Shown: positions 19,892 through 29,121, numbered from the stretch's first letter. The stretch is DNA of 64,000 nucleotides from Gammaproteobacteria bacterium (GCA_024742415.1 JANSYN010000012.1:80494-144493); one strand, 5' to 3'. Notes: a model not told the origin generated them from the letters alone. Made by a program: numbers and translations.

Positions 19892-20431
19892 TCAGCGTGC
19901 GATACGCGTAATGCGATCACCTTCAAGTTGCAGATGCGTGACCAATCCATCTTCTGACAACACCAGGCCGATGTGCTCCTCGAGCGAACGCAATGCCTCA
20001 GACCCACTCAGGGCCACCGGTACTTGGGCATGATCGCCTACCTTCCACGAATGCGTGCGGCGAAAGTTTTCCAACGCCTGTTCTGTCATAAAGAAAATAA
20101 CTTCAGCCTTGAATTCCGATTCTGGACCCATGCCATGCTCCTGACCGGCAGTTGCGTAGTAATCCACTGCCTCGCCACGGACCAGCAAGGCGCCCTCGCC
20201 GAATTCACCACCTGCACCGAAGCCCATCTTGACGATGTCCGGAAACACCAGGACACCGGCAGCGGTTTCCAACAGCTTTTCTGCCTCAGGCCCGGTGGAA
20301 CGCAGCCAGGTCAGCGCGCGCTGGGTATTGGCATCAATCATTTCCTTGTCGTCACCGGACGCTAATGGCGACACCTGTAAGCCGAGCACGCCCGCCAGCA
20401 GTGCTGGCAATATTGCAGTGATTTTCTTCAT
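19892..20431 (-). CDS. Exported SYLF-domain (YSC84-like) lipid-binding protein
   Basis: SYLF/YSC84 domain proteins bind lipids; bacterial forms are mostly periplasmic and uncharacterised. From ATG 20431 (AAGGGGCAACTT upstream) the protein has 179 residues: a signal peptide (MKKITAILPALLAGVLGLQV), then the domain with GVLVFPDIVKMGFGAGGEFG and GPESEFKAEVIFFMTE. The ORF track starts 33 codons too early, inside the end of the upstream SDR gene. It follows the SDR by 22 bases and may be cotranscribed. Confidence 0.88.
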   Translation of the reverse strand: MKKITAILPALLAGVLGLQVSPLASGDDKEMIDANTQRALTWLRSTGPEAEKLLETAAGVLVFPDIVKMGFGAGGEFGEGALLVRGEAVDYYATAGQEHGMGPESEFKAEVIFFMTEQALENFRRTHSWKVGDHAQVPVALSGSEALRSLEEHIGLVLSEDGLVTHLQLEGDRITRIAR

Positions 20432-20453
20432 AAGTTGCCCCTTTATTGCTGAA

Positions 20454-21413
20454 CTAGAAACTGAATGACTGCCCAACCAACTGCTCCGATAACGCCCAGA
20501 GCTGCTCGGCTGCCGCTGCATCCAGAGCATAGGATTCTACTCCTGAATTGCCCTCCTGCACGGCCGGCTGCGCTATTTGGCAATTTTCCAGATAAATAGC
20601 GCCCTGCTCCGCCAGTTCAACAGCCGTTGCAGCCCAAACCGAGGTTGCTGCGCCCTGCTCTACGCTCTTGAAAACCAGCTCCTGACCGGCCGGAGTTCGG
20701 CTGCTGAGGGTTTCAAAATCCGCATGATCCATGTGCCGGCTCAGCTCCGTCATGATCACCCCTGGATGGACGGCATACGCCCGCACGCCGCTGTCTTTGA
20801 GCCGCTTGTCGATGCCCACAGTGAACAGGGCATTGGCCGTCTTGGACTCGCCGTAGGCCTGCCACTTTTCATAGTCCCGCTGCCGATAATTGGGATCATC
20901 AAAATTGACGTCTGCGAACTTGTGCCCCGCTGAGCTCAGATTCACAATGCGCGCCGGAGCGCCCGCCAACAATGCCGGAGCCAGCAGGCAGGTGAACAGG
21001 AAATGGCCCAGGTGATTGGTGCCAAACTGCAGCTCAAACCCCTGCGCGGTGCGCATGAGGGGACACGCCATCACGCCCGCATTATTGATCAGCAGGTGAA
21101 TGGTGGGATAGTCCTGTAACGCCTGCCCGGCGGCAGCGCGCACGCTGTCCGTATCTGCCAGATCCATGAGCAGTGTATCGAGCGCGGCTTGCGGTACCTG
21201 CGCCACTACCTCTGCCCTGGCCTTGTCCAGTTTCTGCGCATCGCGTGCAGACATCACTACGTGCGCACCGGCGGCCGCCAGCGCCCGCGAGGTTTCTACG
21301 CCCAATCCGGACGAGGCGCCGGTGACCAGTGCAGTTTGGCCCGCCAGGGACACCCCGCGCATCACGTCATCGGTGGTTGTGGTGGCATCAAAGGCGTCAT
21401 TCAGTGCTGGCAT
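20454..21413 (-). CDS. Short-chain dehydrogenase/reductase, retinol-dehydrogenase-like
   Basis: NAD(P)-dependent oxidoreductase of the classical SDR family. The 319 residues show the cofactor motif TGASSGLGVETSRALA (about 32-47), NNAGVMACP, the catalytic Ser (IVNLSSAGHKF) and YGESKTANALF with the catalytic Tyr and Lys. Substrate not predictable; its length and C-terminus resemble the retinol/WW-oxidoreductase branch. AAGGAG lies upstream of the ATG. It is divergent from the PPOX-type gene at 21529. Confidence 0.92.
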   Translation of the reverse strand: MPALNDAFDATTTTDDVMRGVSLAGQTALVTGASSGLGVETSRALAAAGAHVVMSARDAQKLDKARAEVVAQVPQAALDTLLMDLADTDSVRAAAGQALQDYPTIHLLINNAGVMACPLMRTAQGFELQFGTNHLGHFLFTCLLAPALLAGAPARIVNLSSAGHKFADVNFDDPNYRQRDYEKWQAYGESKTANALFTVGIDKRLKDSGVRAYAVHPGVIMTELSRHMDHADFETLSSRTPAGQELVFKSVEQGAATSVWAATAVELAEQGAIYLENCQIAQPAVQEGNSGVESYALDAAAAEQLWALSEQLVGQSFSF

Positions 21414-21528
21414 GCGTGCAAACTCCTTGTGGATCAGATTCCCGAAGGTCTATTGTGGGCGTGGAAAAAAGCGGCTTAAATGATAGCAGTAGCCAGGCAT
21501 TAGTGTATGAACTAAAAAAGGCACCCGT

Positions 21529-21915
21529 ATGAAGCAAGCAGATATCGAGTTTCTGGAAGGAGGCAGCTACCTTAGCCTGGCCACCAGGAAACGTTCCGGC
21601 GATTGGGTCCAGACCCCGGTATGGTTTGCGCCAGACCAGGGCAGCTACTACGTTTTCTCGGCCGGAGACGCGGGCAAGGTCAAACGGCTGCGCAATTTCA
21701 GCGAGGTGCGCATTGCACCGTGCACCATGTCGGGAACCCTGACGGGGGAATGGATAGATACCGCTGCCGAAGTGCTGGACGCTCCCGCTCAGGAGACTGC
21801 ACTACAGGCGCTACATCGTAAGTACGGTTGGCAGATGCGTATCGCGGATTTCTTTTCCAACCTGACAGGCAAGACCAGGCGCCGCGCCTATATCAGGATT
21901 GATCGCCCGCGCTAG
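21529..21915 (+). CDS. PPOX-class FMN/F420-type flavin oxidoreductase-like protein
   Basis: A 128-residue split-barrel protein of the pyridoxamine-5'-phosphate-oxidase-like superfamily that binds FMN or F420. YLSLATRKRSGDWVQTPVWFAP and AGKVKRLRNFSEVRIAPC match the usual small PPOX proteins (about 130 residues). Substrate unknown. AAGG precedes the ATG. Its end overlaps the convergent transglutaminase/TPR gene by four bases. Confidence 0.85.
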   Translation: MKQADIEFLEGGSYLSLATRKRSGDWVQTPVWFAPDQGSYYVFSAGDAGKVKRLRNFSEVRIAPCTMSGTLTGEWIDTAAEVLDAPAQETALQALHRKYGWQMRIADFFSNLTGKTRRRAYIRIDRPR

Positions 21916-23138
21916 GCGTCCTTGGCGTGCACCGCCCTGAGATCCTCTTTCACCATCTGCAACTGCAGCGTGTAGGCTTCTATGTCTGAGCGCAGCGTGG
22001 CATGCTCGATGGCTCGCTCTATATACTCCTGCGCCTTCCCGGGCTCATTCATCTCTTGATAGGTCAGACCCACTGAATACAGCAGGCGGCTGTCGCTGGG
22101 CAGCAACTGGAGCGCTCGTTTATAGTAACCGCGCGCCTGCTGCCACTCTTTTTGCCGGGCCGCCTCGTCACCCTTCCATGCATGGTAGTAGGGGTTTTCC
22201 TTGCGATACTGCTCTACACGCCGCGCCCACTGCAAGCGCTCTTCCTCACGGCCTTCGAGTCGGTACAGCACCACCAGGTTGTTCATGGCGGAATCATTCC
22301 AACGGTCCAGTTCCAGTGCCTGCAGGTAGCTGCTCTCGGCGTCGGCATGCTGGCCGGCAGATCGATAAACAGCGCCAATATTGACCCAGAGCTGCGCCAT
22401 CCCTGGGCTTAGCTGCAAGGCGCGTGTGCTGTGCAGCCAGGCCTGTTCTGTCTGGCCCTCGGCGAGTGCATTCATGGCAATATTGGCGTGGTAGAGCGCA
22501 CGCGCATCGTCATCCGTCAGGCGACGGGACCCGGCAACATCCTCACTCGGGAGCGGCTCGATATCCACCATGAAATGATCGCGCTCGTTGGCATATACCA
22601 TGACATTGACGTGCACACGCACCATCACACGCTCGCCCTTGACCGTCCACTGCGGGCGTACTTTCAGCCACTGGAACTGCGCATCCAGCCCGGCCTCTCG
22701 GGCCAGGGCTACAAACAACGTGGCATAGGACAGGCAGTTTGCAGTACCGCGATGAAACACATCGCGCGCGGTACCCTCTGCAGACGCATCGTACTCAATA
22801 CCAAGGCTGGCGGAGCCACGCACGGCCTGGTGCAGGCTCATCACGCGAGCGCGGCCGCTGGGAATACCCTGCGTATAGCGCTTGACGAAATCGCGCATAG
22901 CCTGATCGGTGGCCAGCAGGTCGGGTGTGACCACAAGGCCGGGTACTTCTGCAGGGCGAATGACTTTCGCGTCCAGCGTCAGTGGTGACAAAGAGGCAAC
23001 AGCGCGTCTGTCCAGCGGGTTCTGGGAGCAGGCCCCCAGGCACAGGGCGACAACAAGCAGGCAACAGCCGCGCATCCACCCGGCCGTTCGAGGGCGGGAC
23101 GGGTCAACAGGCTGATGTGAAACAGGTACCGGTGTCAT
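21912..23138 (-). CDS. Lipoprotein with transglutaminase-like and TPR domains
   Basis: Lipobox CLGAC after the hydrophobic stretch CCLLVVALCLGAC. A transglutaminase-like papain fold follows (about 110-200): Cys in RGTANCLSYATLFVALARE, His in VRVHVNVMVYANERDHF, then a probable Asp (MVDIEPL). Three or four TPR repeats make up the rest (ALQLSPGMAQLWVNIGAVY, ALELDRWNDSAMNNLVVLY, ALQLLPSDSRLLYSVGLTY). Likely role is in cell-envelope protein or peptidoglycan processing, by inference. Start: ATG 23138 has a strong GGAGGG site; an ATG at 23075 would give a shorter, more ordinary signal peptide. Confidence 0.85.
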   Translation of the reverse strand: MTPVPVSHQPVDPSRPRTAGWMRGCCLLVVALCLGACSQNPLDRRAVASLSPLTLDAKVIRPAEVPGLVVTPDLLATDQAMRDFVKRYTQGIPSGRARVMSLHQAVRGSASLGIEYDASAEGTARDVFHRGTANCLSYATLFVALAREAGLDAQFQWLKVRPQWTVKGERVMVRVHVNVMVYANERDHFMVDIEPLPSEDVAGSRRLTDDDARALYHANIAMNALAEGQTEQAWLHSTRALQLSPGMAQLWVNIGAVYRSAGQHADAESSYLQALELDRWNDSAMNNLVVLYRLEGREEERLQWARRVEQYRKENPYYHAWKGDEAARQKEWQQARGYYKRALQLLPSDSRLLYSVGLTYQEMNEPGKAQEYIERAIEHATLRSDIEAYTLQLQMVKEDLRAVHAKDA

Positions 23139-23261
23139 CTGGCCCTCCACGCTGGCCCAGTATACTCCAGATACGGCAAAATCCTTGATTCAGGTCATTG
23201 CTGGCGAAGGTGTGCACGGGCAGGATTATGCATCGAGGGGTCAACCTAAGGAGCCAATAAC

Positions 23262-23393
23262 ATGACTCAGCATATTCTCGAAACAGATACCGCGGCGGAC
23301 AAAGCAGCGATGCGCCAGCTCGGCCTTATCATCTCCGGGTTTTTCGTGTGCACAGCACTGTTGGCACTGGGAGTTGCGCTGGTCGCGGGCTAG
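23262..23393 (+). CDS. Small single-membrane-helix protein, 43 residues
   Basis: Too short for the ORF track. ATG at 23262 is preceded by AAGGAG at eight bases. The product starts with a polar segment (MTQHILETDTAADKAAMRQL) and ends in one hydrophobic helix (GLIISGFFVCTALLALGVALVAG). No homologue recognised. It stands alone between two minus-strand genes, divergent from the transglutaminase gene. The good RBS and clean membrane segment support it as real. Confidence 0.6.
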   Translation: MTQHILETDTAADKAAMRQLGLIISGFFVCTALLALGVALVAG

Positions 23394-23405
23394 GCCCGCA
23401 GCGCG

Positions 23406-24053
23406 TCAGCCTTCGGTGTGCAGGCCGCACTCGCGCCCGTCCCAGGCCTTGGTAGGGTCGAAGTAGTGTTTACAGGTGGGCAGTTCGTGGGCCTGCATGT
23501 ATTGCTCTACATCGGCCTCTGACCAGTAAAAAATGGGGGCTACCTTGATAATGCCCCGGCCGTCCAGCGAGACGATATCGAGCGTTTTGCGGTGTTCGGT
23601 TTCGTCCCTGCGGATACCGGTGAGCCAGATGTCCGGGCTGAACTCTCGCAGTGCCCGCTCGAAAGGCTCGAGCTTGACCTGTCGCGTAAATTCCTGATGA
23701 CGCTCTTCTTCGTCCGGTGTGGGGATTCCACCCATAATGGCATTGCGGCGCTCTGAGGTCATTTCAGGGGAGTAAACCGCAAGGTTCAGGTCAAGATCAC
23801 GAATCAACCGCTGCGCCACCACATAGGTGTCCCTGAGGTTATAGCCGGTATCCACCCAAATAGTGGGGACGGCGCGGTCTACCTGACTGACCAGATGCAG
23901 CATCACTGCGGCATTCTTGCCCATGCTCGTAGTCGCTATGGTTTTGCCCCCCTGCGCCAATGCCCAGCGCACAATATCAGTGGCACTGGCGTCTCTCAGG
24001 GCTGCATTGGCGCTTTCCAGATCTATTTCCAAGGGGCGCTTCCGATCACTCAC
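23406..24053 (-). CDS. cysH: Phosphoadenosine-phosphosulfate reductase family protein
   Basis: Thioredoxin/glutaredoxin-dependent reduction of PAPS to sulfite in assimilatory sulfate reduction. The 215 residues show the adenine-nucleotide hydrolase fold (IATTSMGKNAAVMLHL loop), WVDTGYNLRDTY, TGIRRDETEHRKTL, the substrate loop and the C-terminal ECGLHTEG with the catalytic Cys. The CC...CxxC pairs of 4Fe-4S APS reductases are absent, so PAPS is the likelier substrate. GTG start at 24053 has no clear Shine-Dalgarno. No other cys genes lie nearby. Confidence 0.9.
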   Translation of the reverse strand: MSDRKRPLEIDLESANAALRDASATDIVRWALAQGGKTIATTSMGKNAAVMLHLVSQVDRAVPTIWVDTGYNLRDTYVVAQRLIRDLDLNLAVYSPEMTSERRNAIMGGIPTPDEEERHQEFTRQVKLEPFERALREFSPDIWLTGIRRDETEHRKTLDIVSLDGRGIIKVAPIFYWSEADVEQYMQAHELPTCKHYFDPTKAWDGRECGLHTEG

Positions 24054-24228
24054 ACAACAAGGCTGAGAACTCTATAGAATCAAAATTAGGGTGACAAATA
24101 ACTAAGTGCTATAACGATATTCACCGGCTGCATGCACGGGGCAGGTGCCAAGGCCGGCCGCTGAAGTCACTCAGGGCATCCCGCCCGGGCGATCGGGCCT
24201 GCCCACATGACCCATGAGCCTGTCCGGG

Positions 24229-25029
24229 CTAGGCGGCCGCTCTGGCAATGGTTGCTTCCAGTTCTGCGTGCAGCTCCAGAAACTGGCCGGTGAGCTTATG
24301 GCCCGGCGCCAGATCGATCAATGGCCTGTGGTCACGATGCGACTCTTTCATTTTCACCGAACTGCTCAGGTAGGTCTCAAGCACAGGCAGCCCCTCGGCC
24401 TTGAGCTCGTTAACCAACTCGGTGGGTAGATTGGCCTGTGAGTTGAACTGATTGATCACGATCCCTTCGACTTCCAGATCAGGGTTGTGGTCTTCCTGTA
24501 ACTCGCCCAGGTTGTCCAGCAAGGAGTACAGGCTCTGGCGCGCAAAACTGTCACAATCAAAGGGGATCAACACTGAATCGGCAGCAATCAGAGCAGCGCG
24601 CGAATAGAAATTGAAGTTGGGCGGAGTATCGATGTACACCCTGTCATATTCGTCAGAGAGTTTTTCCAGCGCGTCGCGCAGCTTGTAGATTTTGTAACGG
24701 GATTCCAGTTCTTTTTCCAGTTCCGCAAGCACGGGGCTCGAAGGCAACAGAAAAAGATTTTCGTAGGGGGTGTCCCAGACAAAGGAATCCGGATTCTGGC
24801 GCATCTTGCGCGACCCCACGGTTTGTTTGAACAAACCTGCCACGCCCTGCGCTTCGGCCGGGAAAGCATCCGCGTCAATCTCCCCGACCAGGTAGTGCGT
24901 GGTATTACCCTGTACGTCGAGGTCAACCACCAGCGTCCGGTACCCCATGGCAGCGCCGATGGCTGCCAGGTTACAGGTAATGCTGGTCTTGCCGACGCCC
25001 CCTTTCTGGTTGAAAACGACACGTTTCAT
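24229..25029 (-). CDS. Orphan ParA-family ATPase
   Basis: Deviant Walker A ATPase: MKRVVFNQKGGVGKTSITCNLAA at the N-terminus, VVDLDVQGNTTHYL (Walker A'), and VYIDTPPNFNFYSRAAL. ParA relatives position plasmids, chromosomes or protein clusters. There is no parB-like gene or repeat of parS-like sites next to it, and the usual soj/spo0J neighbours are absent. The ORF track starts seven codons upstream of the natural ATG at 25029. 266 residues. Function here is unknown. Confidence 0.9.
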   Translation of the reverse strand: MKRVVFNQKGGVGKTSITCNLAAIGAAMGYRTLVVDLDVQGNTTHYLVGEIDADAFPAEAQGVAGLFKQTVGSRKMRQNPDSFVWDTPYENLFLLPSSPVLAELEKELESRYKIYKLRDALEKLSDEYDRVYIDTPPNFNFYSRAALIAADSVLIPFDCDSFARQSLYSLLDNLGELQEDHNPDLEVEGIVINQFNSQANLPTELVNELKAEGLPVLETYLSSSVKMKESHRDHRPLIDLAPGHKLTGQFLELHAELEATIARAAA

Positions 25030-25141
25030 AGTGGTCAGTACCTGCATCATCCGATCGCAATTGCGTGTTAGCCAGTTTAATCAATGGCATCGCTGAATGT
25101 AAGGCACAGGCACTGCGGTGCGTTAAAAAAACCCGCGCCGG

Positions 25142-26299
25142 CTACCAGACACGCTCATACAGGGCAATGATCTCGTCCTTGTCCGGTATGCGCGGGTTGT
25201 TGGCGGGCGAGCCGGAATCCAGCGCCTGTTGCGCCATCACCTCCAGAGCGCCAAACCATGCGCTTTTGTCGATACCATATTCGGCAGGGCCGGGCACGCC
25301 GAGATCCCTCGTCAATTGCCGCAGAGCCACAACCAGTTTGTCGCTGGCCACGCTGTCCGGGTCGGCGGCGTCACACACCCCCATCGCATGGGCACACCGG
25401 GCATACCGCGCAGTAGACTCCGCGACAGACCAGGCGGTTACCTCGGGCAGCAACATGGCATTGCTCAATCCGTGGGGCACATGGAAAGCGGCACCGATCG
25501 GGCGACTCATGCCATGGATCAGCGTTACCGAGGCGTTAGCAAAGGCGATTCCGCCTTGCGTTGCTGCGAGCATCATGGCCTCACGAGCCGCGCGGTTGTC
25601 CGGCTCCGCGCAGGCCGTGCGAATATTCGTGTAAATACTGTGCATCGCCGTCAACGCGATGCTGTCAGTGAACGCGTTGGACTTGCGGCTGACAAAAGCC
25701 TCCATGGCATGGCACAGGCTGTCGATCCCGGTGTCGGCAGTCAATCGATACGGCATGCTCAGCGTCAGTTCGTAATCAACCAGCGCAGCCACGGGCATCA
25801 GGCCCAGCCCCATGCAGAGCATCTTCTCCTGTGTCTGTGTGTCGGTAATCACCGCAACTCGCGTCACCTCGGAACCGGTACCGGCCGTTGTGGGTATGGC
25901 AATGACAGGCAAGCCGCTGTCGGGCCTGGCGGGAACCTTGTGATCACGCATGGCACCACCATTGACAGCCAGCACTGCAACGGCCTTGGCAGTGTCCAGC
26001 GAGCTGCCGCCTCCCAGAGCCACCAGGCAGTCATAGTTGCCGGCGCGTAGCACGTGCAGGGCAGCCTCCACGCTGTCCGTGGTAGGGTCGGGCACACAGT
26101 CTGCGAATACGCCATACTCTAGCCGGGCCTCTGTGAGCTGCTGCTCGAGCGCCTCAAGATAGCCGCACTGCACCAAAAAGGGATCTGTGATGAACAGCGG
26201 CCCTGACAGGCCCAGTTCTGCCAGCGTCTGTGCCAGCTCACCGCTGGCCCCGCCCCCCACCCGCAGGATTCGCGGTAAATTGATGTTTGCTACTGCCAT
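25142..26299 (-). CDS. Iron-containing alcohol dehydrogenase family protein
   Basis: NAD(P)-dependent group III alcohol dehydrogenase. The NAD site is GGGSSLDTAKAVAVLA; the metal-binding His residues lie in DSLCHAMEAFVS and FHVPHGLSNAMLLP. From ATG 26299 the protein has 385 residues, normal for the family; the ORF track's 12 extra residues are not family-like. Substrate cannot be told from sequence. It stands between an orphan parA and a DUF924 gene on the opposite strand. Confidence 0.92.
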   Translation of the reverse strand: MAVANINLPRILRVGGGASGELAQTLAELGLSGPLFITDPFLVQCGYLEALEQQLTEARLEYGVFADCVPDPTTDSVEAALHVLRAGNYDCLVALGGGSSLDTAKAVAVLAVNGGAMRDHKVPARPDSGLPVIAIPTTAGTGSEVTRVAVITDTQTQEKMLCMGLGLMPVAALVDYELTLSMPYRLTADTGIDSLCHAMEAFVSRKSNAFTDSIALTAMHSIYTNIRTACAEPDNRAAREAMMLAATQGGIAFANASVTLIHGMSRPIGAAFHVPHGLSNAMLLPEVTAWSVAESTARYARCAHAMGVCDAADPDSVASDKLVVALRQLTRDLGVPGPAEYGIDKSAWFGALEVMAQQALDSGSPANNPRIPDKDEIIALYERVW

Positions 26300-26400
26300 T
26301 CCCAGCAAATCCCTCACAGTCAAGACTACACACACCTGTTACCCTGCGCAGGTTAGCACAGCACACAGACTACCCCATCAACCCATGAACGAGATCACCT

Positions 26401-26994
26401 ATGGACAACCGGGTTTCACAGGTATTGGCATTCTGGTTTGGCGAACTGGACGCGTCCGGCATGAGCGCTCCCGCTCAGCACAGCCTCTGGTTCAGCAAGA
26501 GCGCCGCCACAGATCACACCATCACTGAACGCTTTGGCCATCTGCTGCGTAGCGCGTTGGCCGGAGAACTCGATCACTGGGCCGGCGACCGCCAAGGTCT
26601 GGTGGCGTTGATTGTTGTGCTCGATCAGTTCAGTCGCAACATCCACCGCGACAGCCCGCAGGCATTCTCCGGTGACAACAAGGCGCTTGCGCTGGCACTG
26701 GGGGCCATTGCATCGAACGTGCATCGACAGCTACCGACCATGCACCGAGTCTTTCTTTACCTACCGCTGGAGCACAGCGAACAGATACAGATGCAAGAAC
26801 GCTGTGTCGCGCTATTTGAGCAGCTGGCGGCCGAACGTGACCAGGACCCACGCTGCGCTGACTATCTGCGCTATGCCGTTGCGCATCGTGACGTTATTGC
26901 CAGATTCGGTCGCTTTCCGCACCGTAATGCCATATTGGGGCGTGCCTCTACAGAGGAGGAAATCCAGCACCTGCAAACCCACGGTGGCTTCTAG
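26401..26994 (+). CDS. DUF924 family protein
   Basis: Matches the small soluble DUF924 family: VLAFWFG at the N-terminus, WFSKSAATDHTITERFG, LVALIVVLDQFSRNIHRDSPQAF and FLYLPLEHSEQIQMQE. The family is thought to have a TPR-like helical fold; no function is established. 197 residues is normal. It is divergent from the alcohol dehydrogenase with about 100 bases between. Confidence 0.9.
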   Translation: MDNRVSQVLAFWFGELDASGMSAPAQHSLWFSKSAATDHTITERFGHLLRSALAGELDHWAGDRQGLVALIVVLDQFSRNIHRDSPQAFSGDNKALALALGAIASNVHRQLPTMHRVFLYLPLEHSEQIQMQERCVALFEQLAAERDQDPRCADYLRYAVAHRDVIARFGRFPHRNAILGRASTEEEIQHLQTHGGF

Positions 26995-27035
26995 ACAACG
27001 CATGAAGTAGCTTCCTGACACCTCTGCTGTGACCC

Positions 27036-27620
27036 TCAATCACCGCTCTGTCTCACCTTGCGCAGTGCGTAGTGAGCGGCGGTCATTTCTGCCTCCCACA
27101 CATCGAACGTGCCATTATCCAGGTCATCATAGGCCTGCTTGATCGAATCATTGACCTGCGGGTAGGCGACGTTGTCCCAGGGACACTCGTCGCGCGCAAA
27201 GAAGCGCGCATCCAGCGACTCAACCCCCGCCTGGCATTGCTCCACTGGCACAACGGCCCGGAAGGCGACATAAATCTGGTTGATAAATGTGATGGTGCCA
27301 ACCATATAAAGCTGCAGCTGTTGCGGCGACAGACGTACGCCGGCCTCCTCCCACAGCTCCCTGGCCGACCCCTGCGCCAGCGTCTCGCCCTCTTCAAGAA
27401 AGCCCCCTGGAATCGCCCACTTGCCCTGCTGTGGCTGCAGAGCCCGCTGCACCCAGAGCAGCCGCTTGCCACAGGCAACAAAAGCCGTCACGACGATCAT
27501 CGGATGATCGACAACCCCCTGTGCGCAACGAGCGCAATAGTGCTGGCCGCGAGGCTCGCCGTTGATCACCTGCGCGGTCAGCGGGCCTGCACATTCCGGA
27601 CAAAAATTGAGCTTTGGCAA
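27036..27620 (-). CDS. NUDIX hydrolase with N-terminal zinc ribbon
   Basis: Hydrolyses a nucleoside diphosphate linked to another group. The Nudix box is GGFLEEGETLAQGSARELWEEAGV; a zinc ribbon FCPECAGPL...HYCARC precedes it, as in NudC-like NADH/ADP-ribose pyrophosphatases. No ATG lies near the natural start: the frame is open up to 27890, inside cinA, with no family-like sequence there. The best start is TTG at 27620 (LPKLNFCPEC), giving 194 residues, close to the usual size. Divergent from cinA across about 155 bases. Confidence 0.82.
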   Translation of the reverse strand: MPKLNFCPECAGPLTAQVINGEPRGQHYCARCAQGVVDHPMIVVTAFVACGKRLLWVQRALQPQQGKWAIPGGFLEEGETLAQGSARELWEEAGVRLSPQQLQLYMVGTITFINQIYVAFRAVVPVEQCQAGVESLDARFFARDECPWDNVAYPQVNDSIKQAYDDLDNGTFDVWEAEMTAAHYALRKVRQSGD

Positions 27621-27774
27621 GATCTTACTCAGCCTGCAGTGACTTTTATTGCATTTATTGCATTTACCGCGCCGTATTTCGAGCTCGGCGCGCGCGGCAT
27701 CACAATACCACTTTGCTTTGTCGAAAGCATTGCAGCTATGCTTGCCTGAATTTTCCAGGAGCCAAGGGGCTGAT

Positions 27775-29073
27775 ATGGGCGGCAGTACGCCAGTGGTGCA
27801 ATTATTACTGACCGGCAATGAGATCATGAGTGGCGACACCATCGACTCCAATTCTGCCCTCATTGCCCAGCGCCTGGGTGCGCTGGACATCGGCGTTCAC
27901 CGCAAGGTCACTGTGGGGGATGATCCGGCGCTGCTGCAAACAGAGTTGGCGGCGATGGCAGCCTCATCCGATATTGTGATCGTCAACGGCGGCCTGGGGC
28001 CGACCATCGACGACCTGACCGCAGAGATCCTGGCCGGCGTGGCGCAGGTACCGCTGGTAGAACATGCCGAGGCCATTGCGCACCTCGAGCGCTGGTGCGC
28101 ACAGCGCAACCTCGCCCTGAACGCTGCCAATCGCAAGCAGGCGCTCTTGCCCCAGGGCGCCGGGTTGATCGACAACCCCGTCGGTAGCGCGGTCGGCTTC
28201 GAGATGCAGGTAGGCCGGTGTCGCATAATGTGCACACCGGGCGTACCCAGTGAACTGGACGCGATGATGGAGTTAATCATCAGCGACCTGGCAGGCGCGC
28301 TGGAGCATCCCGTTGAACGTCGCATCATGCGCCTGCAAACGTTCGGACTGGGTGAATCCACCGCACAGCAAATCATCAGTGATGCAATGCCCGACTGGCC
28401 TGAGGAGGTCGAGCTGGGGTTTCGCGCCGGCGCTCCCCAAATGGAAATCAAGCTCAGTATCAGCACAGCAAGTGCCGAGCCGGCACAGCGTGCCTGTCGC
28501 GAGCAATTGGATGCGCTTTTCGGCGATCACATTATCGGCGAAGGCGACTGTACATTGGCCGAAAAAATCATCGCATTGCTGCGCGCCCAGGGAGCCACAC
28601 TGGCTACGGCAGAATCCTGTACTGGCGGGCTTATCGCATCGATGCTCACCCGGGTGCCTGGTTCATCCGATGTTTTCCATGCCGGCTTCGTCACCTACGC
28701 TGACCACATCAAGGCATCGGTGTTGGGCGTGCAGCCAGCGACACTGGAAGAGCATGGCGCGGTCAGTGAGGCCGTGGTGATCGAAATGGCCAAGGGGGCG
28801 TTGGAGCGAGCCACAGCCGATTATGCCATTGCGGTATCAGGGGTTGCCGGGCCGGGCGGAGGCTCACCGCAAAAGCCTGTCGGCACTGTTTGGCTGGCCT
28901 GGGCCAGCCAGCATGCCGGGCCAACGCAGGTGCACACGCGATGCTTGCACTGGCCGGTTGAACGCAGCCTGTTCCAAACCATGATTGCCGCTGCGGGCCT
29001 GGACATGATCCGAAGAACCTTGCTGGGTATCGACTCAGAGCCGCGTTACTTTCGCCAGCGTCGGGTCGGCTAA
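27775..29073 (+). CDS. cinA: CinA: nicotinamide-nucleotide amidase with N-terminal MoCF-like domain
   Basis: Full-length competence/damage-inducible protein A. The N-terminal molybdopterin-binding-like domain (about 8-170: LLLTGNEIMSGDTIDSNSAL, NGGLGPTIDDLT) acts on ADP-ribose or similar in studied homologues; the C-terminal domain (about 260-425: LATAESCTGGLIASMLT, GVAGPGGGSPQKPVGTVW) is the PncC NMN deamidase. ATG at 27775 has AAGGGG upstream; the ORF track starts 42 codons too early. 432 residues. It stands next to a NUDIX gene that may act in the same NAD-recycling chemistry. Confidence 0.94.
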   Translation: MGGSTPVVQLLLTGNEIMSGDTIDSNSALIAQRLGALDIGVHRKVTVGDDPALLQTELAAMAASSDIVIVNGGLGPTIDDLTAEILAGVAQVPLVEHAEAIAHLERWCAQRNLALNAANRKQALLPQGAGLIDNPVGSAVGFEMQVGRCRIMCTPGVPSELDAMMELIISDLAGALEHPVERRIMRLQTFGLGESTAQQIISDAMPDWPEEVELGFRAGAPQMEIKLSISTASAEPAQRACREQLDALFGDHIIGEGDCTLAEKIIALLRAQGATLATAESCTGGLIASMLTRVPGSSDVFHAGFVTYADHIKASVLGVQPATLEEHGAVSEAVVIEMAKGALERATADYAIAVSGVAGPGGGSPQKPVGTVWLAWASQHAGPTQVHTRCLHWPVERSLFQTMIAAAGLDMIRRTLLGIDSEPRYFRQRRVG

Positions 29074-29121
29074 GGCAGTAACGGCGAGCGGGCAATCAAC
29101 GGGCGGTTAGACCTGCTTTAC

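Noticed and set aside
24064-24097. Promoter TTGTCA/TATAGA for cysH
   Set aside because: The spacer is only 15 bases and would leave almost no leader before the GTG.
25030-25141. Intrinsic terminator after the alcohol dehydrogenase gene
   Set aside because: There is a run of seven T on the minus strand, but only a three-base-pair stem before it.
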